Positions 12,001 to 23,794 of a stretch of 64,000 bases of DNA are shown piece after piece (within the stretch, counting starts at the first letter, position 1; each line of letters begins with the position of its first letter). This DNA is from Neospora caninum Liverpool (Eukaryota; Apicomplexa; Conoidasida; Eucoccidiorida; Sarcocystidae): NCBI RefSeq assembly GCF_000208865.1, contig NC_018395.1, forward strand, positions 1,705,920 to 1,769,919, in the 5' to 3' direction. The notes beneath the pieces were generated by a model. That model was not told where the DNA came from. It did no database searches and saw nothing but the letters and a program-made list of their open reading frames with translations. A program made the translations under genes and the position numbers.

Positions 12001-15000
12001 CAGCCGCGCCGCCGAGCCCAGGCACCGCGCCAAAACGAACGTTGTGACCGCCCTGGATCACATGATGCCCGATCAGCTGGTACTCCCCTTCTTCCGACGT
12101 CTCTCGGGTGTCTGTGTGCGCAGAAGTCCCTCTGGAAGGCCGCGGAGGCGCTCGAGCGAGACCGACCCCCCACCCCGTTCGCGAACCGGGGAAGCGCGGC
12201 ATGTACAGAACCGTCGTCCACCCGCCGTACGGGAGGGGGGCGGGAGCAACCAAGTATCTCGGGAGAGGCGTCTGCGAAAGAAAGGCAAACACGAGAGACA
12301 CGAGACAGCCACGAATATGCGCTCGCCGCACTGCTCAGGTGTCCGCGCGCCGCAGAGCAAACAGCCCCAGATTTGGCTGGTTCGGGGCAACGACGCGGCA
12401 GCCAGCAAAACCGAACGGAAAAACGACACCAGACCGCGCACAACGGCCACGCGTGTGACGAGGCAGAAGTCGGAAAACAGGTTCTTCGCAAAAACGCAAC
12501 GCACTCGCGAGAAGGCGCGCGCGGAGACATTCTTCGCCGTGAACATGTCAAGTGAACAGTCCACACCACCCCCGATCGTATCTATTTCACAAGCCCCGAA
12601 ACCTCTGCGCTTCGCCGACCCAGGGTGACGGTTCTGAAAACGAACTAGCCGCACATGCACATCTAACGCTGCAGGCCGAGTCGTGTTTTGCGCGCTGACC
12701 AACAGAGGTACGCGCCTTTCAGCTGCGGACGCTTCGGACGCAAAGTTGATTTTGCGGTGAGTTTGACAGAGCCACGTCGTCTGCGTGCGGTCCTCACCTG
12801 AACGTCCTCAGCCCGCATCGTCCGGACATAACAGAGTCGGTCGAAGCGTTTCAGCTGGAGCCCAACCATGCCTTTTTGGACATGGACAAGGTCGATGAAG
12901 ATGTCGTTGCTTCGCACGAAGTCGGACTTCTTCTTTTGGTGGAACCGGAAGTCGCAACTGACCACGAAACAGAGCGTCGTGGGGGGGAGCGGGTCGAAAA
13001 TCGCCCCTCTGGCGGCGAGTTCCCCCCGAGCCTGAGCGGGATCGCCGTCCAGACTGGCTGTGCTCCTACGCCCTCCCGCACGCTCTCCTGGCGTGTGGCC
13101 GCGAATGATGCGCGAGTCTTCCCTTCTCCGCCGAAAGGAGCGGCGGCCGTCTCCGTGCCGGTCCAGCTCTCCCGGTTCGCCTCTTCCGCAGTCTCTCGGC
13201 GAACCCGAGGTCGCAGTCGGCGTGCTCCCGCTCTCGAAGGACGGAAACGACCGCAGCGGATCGTACGCCCCTGCCGCCGCGGCAGCTTTCCTCGAATCCA
13301 GGCTCCTGCATGCGCGTCTCGGAAGTCCGGGGGCGCCGTGTCCGCTGTGCGGTCGCAAGGGCGGAGATCCCCCCCCGTCGTTCAAATTCTCTCCGTTTCG
13401 CTCCTTCCAAGGCCTACGCATGCCGGGCACGCGGCGCCTCGGAGCTCCGCGCGTGGGACCGTCGCTGCTTCTCCGGCAGCGGCCACTCGCGTTGCGAGCG
13501 TCTTCGTCTCTGTCACCTTCAGTGGCATGAAAGCTCGTCTCCCGGGATTTGCGGCGACGGGAGCGGGCGATGCTCAGAGGGAAGTCGATGTGCATGCCGC
13601 CCTTGATGGCCGGCAGCAATTCTAGCCAGACGTTGGGGACGAGAACCTGGAGTTCCGAGTCGGAGAAAAACCAGCGCTTTCCACCGAATCCGCCTTCTTT
13701 CCCCTCGGCCTCGAGAGCGAGGCCCTCGGTGAATTCGTCGCCCCGGGCGGCACCTGACGCGTCGCGTTTGGCGTACCCAGGATCCGCGGCCGCCTCTGTG
13801 GTCTCCTCTTCTCGGCACAGATACGGGCGGCAGCCTGTGCACGAGAACGGGTTCTGTGGGGTGCCCAGGGTCACAGCTCGGAAGACTTGTTTCCGCAGAA
13901 GCGCCGCCGATACCCCGTCTTTCCAGGACAAACTGTCTTCCGCCAGCTGACGCAGACGGAGAATCAAAAAGAGGGGCGAAGAGTACTCGAACTGGGCGAC
14001 GTACTTCTCCACGTCGTCGTCCGGCTTCGTCTGCCCCACGAGCTTCTTCTTCCAAAAGTCCACGTAGGTTTCGCATTCCTTTTCCGATGCCACGCGCTTC
14101 AGGGGCCGCGTGGCGCCCTTCATGAAGACGAACCACAAGTCCAGGAGTTTGATAAAATTGAAGAATGCGTCGACAACTGCAGAAGTCATGGACAGACGCA
14201 GCGGCGCGTGCTGCCGGCCATCAAAGAGCGGAGGCGGCGGTCCCTGTGTCAGCACATCTGTCGAGGGAGGCGCACCGCCTGTCTCCTTGTCTCCCGCCGC
14301 GCCGCCAGCCCCCTGAGGCGGGGCTGACGCGGACCGCGCCCCGTCGGCCTGGTCCCCAGACTCGGACGGCGAGACGTGCAGATTGAAGAAGGGAAGCCGA
14401 GCCGACGGCGGCGCGCACAGCGGCGGCCGAACGGGATTCCCCAGAGACGGGTACTTGGACGGGTCGTGGGCGATGAAGGACAGCTCCACTGTCTTCCAGG
14501 GTTCTTGGTGGACGGGAAGCGACGATCCCAAGGCCCGCAACTCCCACTTCTTGAACAAAATGTGCATTTCCATGCCGGTCTCCGGCGTCACGCGGAAGGC
14601 GTGCGAGTTCCTAGGAAGCACGTCTCGGATCTGACTGGGGACGACTTTGAACGCTTTCCCCGCCCGGATACCCTGGAGGCAGTCTGCGTCCTCGTCCCTG
14701 GGCAAGGGCGAACGCGACGCCCGCCTCCTTCGCGAACGCGTCTCGGCGCCGCCTCTCTGCGCGTCCGTCTCCGCGGGTTTCACGTGGCCGGCCGAGTCCG
14801 CCGGGAGGCGCCCACTCTCCGTGGCGTCGAGGGGGGAAACTGAACTCGCGCTCGCCATGCTGATCGAGGGAGACACGAGACCCTTCTTGATCGCCTTCGC
14901 GGCCAGCTCCCGGGCAATGTCTTCGTCTTGAATCGGGAGAGTGTCCATGATTTCCCGGCTCAGCTGCTCCGTCAGCCGCTCGACCGACCGCATCTCCGCA

Positions 15001-17484
15001 GTCATGGCGCGGCTTTTCTTCACTTTCTGATCGCCCCCCTTTGCTGCGTCTTGCTTCTCGTCCGAATCAGTCTCCTGGCCCCGAAAGCGGCGCGACATCT
15101 GCGATGCGTCTCGCACCAACGTCTCCGTGCCGGCGTCCGGCCCCTTCCCAGCGCGCTGACCTATGGCCGTGTCGAGCCGGGAGAAGGCGCGCCGAGCCTG
15201 GTTCTCCCGCTCTGATGCTCTGAGACTTTCACTCTCGTCGGTTGAAAACGTGACGGTCTGAGGTCTGCGACGAAAGGTCGTTTTGCTCCGGACGGCGCGC
15301 CTGTCGGTCACCGGCCCCGGGTCGCTGTCCGCCCCGCTGTTCCCGCCGACGGCTTCGATCCGAGCCGCCTCGCCTTCCTCTCGTAGCGCCTCTTTTTCGC
15401 CGTCTGCGAGTTCAATAGATCGCGTGGAGGCCTCACGCGCCGACTTTTTCGACGGCGACGAGGGCGCGGGATCGCAGCCAGAGCCGGCCCCCCCGCTCTC
15501 CTGCTCCGCAGACGACAACTGTGTCCCGGTCTCCTCGTCGCCATCTTCTCCGTGGCGACTCAGGAGCAGATTCAACTCCCGGCGGGCTTCCACGTCCCCG
15601 CGGTTCTTCCTCAGGCGACGCCGCAGTTCCCGCGCCTTCTTCACAAACGCCGAGGGGCCCGACCGCCATCGGAGCTGCGGCCGAGGAAACTCACGAAACC
15701 ACAAATGAAGTCCCACGAACCGCATCCACAAACCCATCAGCAGACAGTTCTCCGTGCCTGAGAGGAAAAGAACCCGGAGCAGACAAATCAGAGAAATACA
15801 GAAAGCAGAGAACTCAACACACAGGCAGAGATCCGACGCGGAGGGACGCGAGCGCCCCGTAGCCCGTGAAGTGGCGACAGGGGGAAAGGGAGGTGCGCGA
15901 AAAGGCCCTTCACCGTTCCAGAAAAATGTAGTTTGTAGAAAAAGAGGAATCCCACTCTATGTGTAAAAAGGGAGTCTAGCTTCAGTTTTGACAGAGAGCG
16001 GGAGAGGCAGACAAGAAAGGGGTTCGGCCAGACTGCACACACTTTTGGTTCGAGCTATGAGCCAGTTTGATTCGAGACGCATGCGGGTTCCATGACCGGA
16101 GATGCGCGCATGCATCTACAGAGTACTCTCCCGAGGCGAGCTTGAATATGCCGACCAGGAATGTCGAGGCCGAGGGCGGCAGGACGCACACCTGACACGG
16201 GTGACTGCAGAGGCTGTGTCCATGTTTCCCCTCTTTGTTTACAGGATCCAAGTTGTGTATTACGTTGGCGTCGTTTCGAGAACACTCAGTAGATCCATGA
16301 GTCTATTCCGCAGGGTATGAGAGCGACAAGACGGCCGGGAGGGACACCAGGACTGGACAGACATACCTGCGCTCTCGACTTCAGAGAGGCGCAAGTCGCC
16401 CCGGTGGGGCGAGTCAATGAGGAACTCATCGATTTTGAATTCGAAGCCAAACGGCGTTTGGTGGAGATTGTCGTCGACCAGATGCACGTGGATGTTCTTC
16501 ACGCGAATCTTCAGCGCGTTCACAATTCGCGGCTCAATCGTCTGCAAAGGCACCGGAGCGCAAACGAGACCACGCAGTGTACGGAGCCGTGCCCCGGCAG
16601 GCGCAGCGAGAACAAGAGCACGTATAGATTCAGCGAGCTGAAACAGCACATAGGAGTGAGCAGAGAAGAACCCGTTCGCCACATTGAGATAGGCGGGCGC
16701 AGGAGGGAGATTCGGCAGCTATATAGAACCGTACTCCTCTGCATTTACAGGTGTATAAGTGTATAAACGGAAGATGGACACATGGCTTGTCAAGCAGTTG
16801 AATTAGGCGCAGAGCGTTCGTGTCTGGCCTAACAGGTGCCGCACAGCAACGTGTCCGTATCTGCATGCGTAACGGCATGCCCACTCGCGCACCGACCCCG
16901 CAGGTGCGCAGGCTCAGAGGCGTCCTCGCGCGCCGTACCTGCGTGAGCGACTTTTTGTCCGGGACAGAAATGCTAAAGAGCGAGGCGAACTTCTGCCACA
17001 GGTCGACGCGCTTTCGCTTGGCCTTGAGAACCTTCGCCAGCCAGTGCTCCGCGTCCCACTCACTGGGGTACAGCAGCCTTAGTCTGCAAAGGAAATCGGC
17101 AGGAAAAAAGTGGACGTTGAGACACGAGAGACGGAGAAGCGTCGCGCGCATGCGCGCCAGGCACGCAAGCAAGTGCATCAAGTGTCGGCGCTTGAAGAGC
17201 TACCTGATCTCGAGGTCTTCCGCCTCGATTGTGAAGGGGTTGGAGGACGGCGAGCCGAAGAACGTTTGCCAAGAGAACTTCGCCCGGACCTTTGCAATGT
17301 TTGAGTAGTCAACGGCAAAGGGAATCTCTGCCAGGTCAAAGAGCTGCTGCGGGAAGGGAATGTTCGTCAAATGAACCTCGGGTTCTGCGAGGGAGTCGAT
17401 GCGGAAGTTGTTGATCGGGTCCCAGTCGCCCAGGAATTCGTGGCCGTAGGTCTTGATGAGTTGGTCGAGAATGTTAGTCAACAT
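1..17484 (-). CDS. VPS13/chorein-family bridge lipid-transfer protein, 3' end outside the window
   Basis: Proposed exons are 17484-17204, 17083-16939, 16541-16367, 15757-12798 and 12271 to beyond 1; all junctions agree in phase and the last exon has no stop. The ATG at 17484-17482 opens an N-terminal chorein domain: the first three exons carry a stretch beginning LTNIPFPQQLFDLAEIPFAV, then FSWQTFFGSP, then VKNIHVHLVDD, matching the order of the Vps13 N-terminal domain. The fourth exon has a long charged insertion and then DIFIDLVHVQKGMVGLQLKRF. Amphipathic VPS13-like beta units recur further on, for example VVISCEVVSVGLYTG near 8848-8804 and KISVNFVLDDISVNV near 6270-6226. Gly/Ala/Arg/Asp-rich spacers separate them. 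At least about 5,160 residues are encoded, larger than yeast Vps13. Family members transfer lipids between membranes at contact sites. The family call is firm; the choice among VPS13 paralogues is open. Confidence 0.85.
9391..9591 (-). other. probable in-frame intron inside the giant VPS13-like exon
   Basis: A GTAAGT donor at 9591 (after phase 1) and a pyrimidine-rich TCTCTTCAG acceptor ending at 9391 fit exactly in phase. The 201 enclosed bases are stop-free in frame. They contain an intron-typical GATGCATGCC motif and encode a Cys-rich hydrophobic run out of character with the flanking hydrophilic protein. Confidence 0.5.
10016..10150 (-). other. probable in-frame intron inside the giant VPS13-like exon
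   Basis: A GTGAGT donor lies at 10150 after an Arg codon and a TTTGCTGCAG acceptor ends at 10016. Both are phase 0 and the 135 bases contain no stop, so retention would keep the frame open. The enclosed sequence has the GTACATACAGGTGTGTGC style seen in other introns here. It is followed by a helix-like charged stretch that reads well in frame. Confidence 0.45.
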
Positions 17485-20400
17485 CTTGAGGGAGGGGAGA
17501 AGAAAGGGAGACAGACACGAGGCGGGGAGACACACACGCGCGCCCTCGCTCAGGCGCCGTCTGACCTGCGCGCGTTTCGCGCTCGCTGCCTCTGCACGGT
17601 GTGTTCCCGAGGCCTCGGCAGCGCGTCCCTGAACCGTGCGCGCGTCCTATGGTACACGGCTTTTGCGGAGATGCATCTTTGAACGCAAAGTTGGTGCGTG
17701 TCTCCTCGGACGAAAAGCAGAGGAAAGGCAAAGGGCGGAGTGAGGCACAGGCAGACGAGCGAGCGACTTGGGGCGTTTTCAAAAGCTTCGCAAGTCCCCT
17801 GGCTCTCTTCCTCGGCCGACTGGGCGTTCCAGTTTCAGGCAGCAGCGCAGGTCCGAGACGGACGACAAGAAATGACGAGGAGGAAAACAAACAGCCCCAG
17901 AGAAAGCCGAAAGACGACGCAAAAAGACCGGGACGAAGAAAACAGAGAGACAGTCCCAGTAAAGATGGTACTGATCATACTAGCATCTGAGGAGTAGTTT
18001 TCTCTCGCTGTTAACACGAGTGATAACAGTGTGGTGAAGGAAGCAAGACGGACGAGAGAAACAAAACGGAGACGACAAGCGAAAGGGGTAGGGAAAAAGA
18101 CAAGCAGTCGAGAGACACAGCAAGAGCGAGAAAACGGTTACAGAGAGGCGAGTCGGTGGCCGCTTGGCAGAGAAAAGGGTGCGTCTTCCCCAGGAAAGCC
18201 ATTCGCCAGGAAGCCGGCGACCAGCTGCGACAGACCGTGGGCAAGAAGAGGAACGCAGATCCCGGTGAAGTCGGCGTTGTTTGCGTGCCGTGACACGTTG
18301 TCGCGCGAGGACACAAAGCGGCGCGGAACGCAGGAATACGTCAGTCTCTGCCCCGCTCAAGGTTTCGCTCCATTGCGCTCGAGACACAAGAACGGCGCAG
18401 GACGAAAGCGAGAGACATGTGGGCATGCAGTTGCGCGGGGACAAGAAGATCCGAGAGAAGTGGAGCAACAGGGAGCGCAGATTGAGAGAGGAGGGACTGA
18501 GGGCAAGCAGATGAGACGGCAAGATGAGAAAAGCCAGAGGACATCCAAGACGCCAGCTTCGCTCGGAAACGCAGCTCGGCAAGCATTGGTGCCTCGGATT
18601 CACAGAGACGACGCATTGGACGCAGTCACCTCTCGTGCGTCTACCCTGTTTCTTGTGTTTTGACGGCGCGTTTTCGAAGTCATCAGACGTTTGGTTGGAG
18701 AGCACGACAAGCGCAAAATAGCGCAGACGGCCGGGAAACAGCGAGGGAGAGAGACGGCGGGACCAACACAGATTGAAAAAACGCCCCAGAAAAAGAGGGA
18801 AACAGCCAGCTTGTGCGCGGGTTTTGCCTGGCTGTTCGCCCGAGAAACGTGGAAAAAACGTGACAGGAGCGAAGCAAGAAGGAAAGCGTTTAGAGGCACC
18901 AGAAGTTAGCTTTGCCGTTGGTTTTTTTCTCGCCTCTCTCTCAGCGTTCTCGCGCGGCTCTCTGCGGCGGCAAAGACACCGCCGCAGCTAGCAGAAACGT
19001 GAGGAGCAAGGTCACGGGTTCCGCTCGTTTTCTCAGAAGCTGGTGCTCTGGCCGCCGGAAAAAAGAAGCGAAACGATGCCGCGCGCAAGTGCGTAGACGC
19101 AAACGCAAAGGAGAGAAAAAAGTCGATGTCGCATGCCCGTCGCGAGTTACCCCCTTTTTGTGAACATAAAGGCTCAGAGGCGGCACAGAGACTGAGAAAA
19201 AAGACGAACGCGCGCAGCGAGTGAGTCTCCCGAGTTTGGCGACAACAGAAACCTGCGCAGCATGTGTTAGCTGCAGAGTGCGCCACCAAAGATGCGGGAG
19301 CAAAGCGAGGAGCTTCGAGAGACAAAAAGCGGCCTTCCCGCCAGAGAGACCCAGGGACACTCGATGGAGCACAAACAGCCAAGACGACTTGCGTTTGTTG
19401 CCCAACAACGAAAAACTCGGCAGCAAGTCCCATTGGCCGGGCAAAGCTGCCTCGCTGTGCGCCATTCACGCTCCCCCTACGCCCAACATCTCATTGGGGG
19501 GGAAGTAAGTGAGAAGGACACTTCTGCTGAACTCTCCAATCTGGAGGCAAGGAGGCGAACCGGAAAACTCAGAGAGGCAAAGGCAACGACTGTGCCGCGC
19601 CTTTTTGAGGAAGTACCTTGATTCCGAGAAGAGGGAAAAGAGTGGAAAAGATGCCCAACAGCCCGCCGACCCGAGCGGGACTGGCTACCTCTAGAGGCGC
19701 GTGTTCACTTTTCAAACATAAACGGATCGGACCACAGCGATCAAGGAAATAGTTGCGAGCACGGTGCATTGGTAGGGTTGTTGACGGCAGGAGTACCGCG
19801 ACAAGAGTGGGAAAACGAGATACGTGACGCTTATTATGTAACTGCACGGCATGATGAGACTGTGGATCTCGATCCTGGGACAGCCCCGCGTCAGGCAGTT
19901 ATCGAGCAAAAACGCAAGACATTGTGTTTTCCGAGTTGCCCCTTTCTTCCTCTTCCCTCCTCTCTATCATGCAACGAGGAAACGCGGCTATGCATGCTTC
20001 TCGGGGTTGCCGCTGAGCAGTTCACACGTGTATGTTGCCTTGTCTTTGCTCCAGTGGCTGACTGGGAAGAGAACTTACCGTTCTGCCAGGAATACTTGGC
20101 TGCACATCAAATACGCCGCAACACCATTAAAGAGAGAACGAAGCCGAGAATTCGCCTTTACATACACATGTGCGGATGCATATGATGCAGACACATACAG
20201 ATCTACATTTTCTGTAAAGGCCTGTGTGCGCACCGCTGAAGATATGTTTTTGTGTGTTTCTGTGGCTCTCCGCGTTGTCTGATGCGGTGAAGAGCACCCT
20301 TTCCACGTCTCTTTCAGTGGGACATCATGTTTGTTCGCAGGTGCCCAGCTTTCTTGAGTTCTTTGAGAAGCGCCAAGAGCGCGCCCCTTCCTCAAGTAGC

Positions 20401-23400
20401 AGCAATCGAATGCACGGACGGCGACATCTCTCTAGAAAAACGTCACAAAGAACACTAAGGTAATCGAGTAACGACGTGCGTTAGGTTACCTCCCAAGTAG
20501 ATTCAGTTCCACTGCGATCCTGATTCATTTCGTCAGGGCTTGTGCTCTCTTTTTCTCGGATCCACCGGCCGTTCGATGCCATTGAGTGGACAAGATCCGG
20601 TCCGACATGGGCGACTGAACGTCTGTAGGGAATGGCGGCCAAATTCGAACTGATCTACTCAAGGGATGCGGAAGAGGGAGGCGTCAGGGAGGAAAGCGAC
20701 AAAAACAGCCACGGCAGACTTCAAAACGTGACCACACCGACGGCATGCAGTTCCAGTTTCAGTCAAGAAAACATCTCCTTCGTCCATCACGTGTCGACGG
20801 ACGTACACCTGCACTCCAGGAAGCGACAACTGGTACATGCCCGCAGAGAATCTTGGGTAGGATAGCGAAAAACTAGTGAGAGTTTCAGGAGGAAAGCGGC
20901 AAAGGGAAGGCACGTAGAGATGGAGGCACCATGTGATACAGTCGGCACGACATTTGAGGTATGCTACAGGATACAAAGCCTTGCATCGACCTTGCTGCGT
21001 AGATGAAGGAGAATATCCGCAGTGAGCATTCGGCAGTGATCTTGAGGCAACATGCAACATGCCTAGAGCTACGCATGTATAGGAGTCGACCTTGTTCAAT
21101 AGCTATTCGTGAGAGAAAGACTGCCCCCATGTAAAGTGACCTTGACTAAATTCAACACAGCACTCGATATGAGCCGGGTGTTTGCACACATTCCGACCTC
21201 TTGAGGCTGGAACAGATAAAATTCAGGCATTCCAAGGCATTGGCGCATCGCCGAAATTTCCAAGCAACTCGGCAGCGTACCGATCTTGATGTGTGGTGCC
21301 CGTTGTTCGTGTATCACTCGCAGATGTGAAACGACATACACTCTTTAACAAAGGGGATTCTCCCTCATGATGCTGCGCAGACTGGTTCCCTGACTGCATC
21401 CGATTGGGCTGTAGCTGGAAGAAACTTCTTAAAACAAACCGATTTTTCCTCGATCACTAACAGGGGCAGCGGGGAACTTCAACTGCATTTCAAGTACCGT
21501 GCCTCGAATTTCGGGGTAGTATTCCAATCGATTGTCCGAAAGTGACCATGAAAGCACATCTCCCTCTGTCTGGAAAAGGGACGGGAAATAAAACTTTGTT
21601 TCCAGGAACCAACACATTTTTGATGGCGAGGATCGATGTACAGTAGATGGATAATACACACTGGTACAGTACGTGCAAACCTACCAATAAGCATACATTC
21701 ATATATATGCATTTACATAGCTTTAACCCGATACTTTTGTAACAATTTTTCTACTCACAGTAGCTTTCTGCCAGTCGGCGAAACCCCGTGCTAACGATAC
21801 CCGACTCAGATTCTAGTACGATCAGTACCATCGTCGGTGGGAGTAAGTCAGTTCCGTGATCTATACATGGCGAAATGAGCCGTTCGCGCTTCCGTTGTCT
21901 CGCACAGAGTTTGTTGCATCGTGTGTTTCTTCGAAATCAAACTGTCTACCCTGAAGAATGTCCAATAAGCGAAATAGTCTTCCAAGACTCGCAATCCCAG
22001 GCTGGTTTAATACGTCGAAGTTCAACCGGGAAGTTAGCGTCCAAAATAAATAACCGAGTATCAACTTAGCGGCGTTTCTTCGTTTGGGGTGGAACGGCAT
22101 CAGAAAGCCACACGCCTGCTTTCTTCGCGCAGCGTCGCCATTTGCACGCGTTTCCCCTGCTGAAAAGCATGGTCGACTCCCATCACTTAGAGATCTCTCG
22201 CCGCCGTGACTCCCGAGAAAGTTCGAGTTGTTGCTTGCCGCACCAGAAATGCATAACTTATCTCTCAAGTGATCCGGTCCGGTTCCTGTCTATGAAATAA
22301 CGGCGTACAGCGCGCGGCTGGTCACGCGGCTTTCGGACTCTACGTGGCAAACCCCTGATTTTTGGGCATGCCCACCCCAGAAAAAAACTAACAGCAGTCG
22401 CATGGTCTCATTTTCCCTTGGGAAGATCCAGCGTTTCTCCTTGTCAAGAAGTTCGCTCCCGAGAAATGCGAACGCCGGCGGGTGGACGGTGACTGGGAGA
22501 CGCCAGTCGCACACAGTATTACCCGCCAAAAAGCTCGCCCATCTCACTTGGTTCTTGCCTTCAACACGATTTTCTTTTGTGTTAACAGATGGGATGACTT
22601 TCTTGCGCCACCAAGGGCTCGAGAACCGAGCCGCATTCTTTTTGGTGTCCTTTCTGTAGCAGAAACGCGAGGAAAGAACGGAAATACACTGTGCGCATGC
22701 ACATCGGGCACGGCGAAGGTGTCGCCGCAGTCGAGAACCCGCGTGTAGCCACGACCTTGCCAATCTCTCCCGTTTCGCCTTTGAAGAAAGTGTTTTCTGG
22801 GTTCTTTCTCGTCATTTCCCCATAGCAACCGGAATCTCCCGCTTAGTGTGCGTTCCTTGATCCTGAGTTTTGAGTTCCGGTGCCGTTCCTCGCGCGGCGT
22901 TCTCCTTGGGTTCGGTTGCAGAGGGAATGTCCTTGTCGGCCTTCCACGGCCTTTCAGAGCCGCTCGAGGTCTGACCGCCTCCACCGGAAGCTACGTCGCC
23001 ACGTTTTCTTCCCTCTCCTGCGCAAGCCCTTGCGAGAATTCGGGAAGAGCTGGATCCACATTTTGGGCGATTCCACTCCAGACTTTCTACCAGTTAGTCC
23101 GATGTGCTACGGTTAGAGCCGCCTCTCCGCAGCAAGGCGGCGTCACATATACGACCCTCGACACCTTGAGTGAAGCGTTTTTACTGAACGGGATAGAGGG
23201 CTTGACGCTCACGTGTGACCGGACTCAGAACACACATGCAATTCGGTCTGATGGCTCTAACCCCGTTGGACGGGCTTGCATAATAACGCGTTTCTCCAGA
23301 CCTCTGTACGTGTTGGAAGCCGCGCAAACTGCCAGTCTCCATCTAGTGTATCTGTGTTTCACTTCGGTGTGTGTGTGTGTGGCCTTCCAATCTGCGGGCA

Positions 23401-23794
23401 AGGAAGCCGCGTATAGGGACTAGGAATTTTTAGAATCGACGACCAGTCTAAACCGTGAACGGTCACCGCCGCGCGCGACGCGCGAAAGAGAGAGCGCGAA
23501 GCGGAGACCCCTCAAGAAGCGGAAGGGAGAGAGCAAGAGAGCGACCCAGCGCGCGCGCGGCCAAGACGGCGAAAAACAGAGGTCGCCAGGAAAGAAACAT
23601 CTACAGCAGAGAAAACCGAGAGGGAACTGCTGGCTCGGCTCTCTGTCCCTGGGGGGCTTCTGTTTTTTCTGGACCGGGCCGCGTCTTTTTTCATTGCCTT
23701 TTTCGGGGGCTCCCCTTGGGCGCTTCCCTTTCAGCTCCTTCCCTCGCCTCTCCCGCGTCTTTCTCTCCACTGTTTGTGCCGCTGCAAACCCTCA
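17485..23794. other. divergent intergenic region between the VPS13-like and dehydrogenase genes
   Basis: This 6.3 kb separates two genes transcribed away from each other, so it should hold both promoters and 5' leaders. From 17485 to about 19000 the minus (sense) strand is strongly pyrimidine-rich, as expected for the VPS13 leader. From about 23600 to 23794 the plus strand is pyrimidine-rich upstream of the dehydrogenase ATG. From about 19700 to 22300 the sequence is more AT-rich and has several short exon-like open segments on the minus strand (discussed in the findings). I see no family similarity, RNA gene or mobile element. Confidence 0.6.

Noticed and set aside
11961..12702. Two minus-strand ORFs across the last mapped VPS13-like intron
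   Set aside because: They read through the intron 12797-12272. The GTGAGG donor and CTTTCTTTCGCAG acceptor join the flanking coding exons in phase 0.
22848..23423. 191-codon plus-strand ORF upstream of the dehydrogenase
   Set aside because: Within chance expectation for an intergenic region, no motif, and no splice link to the dehydrogenase frame.
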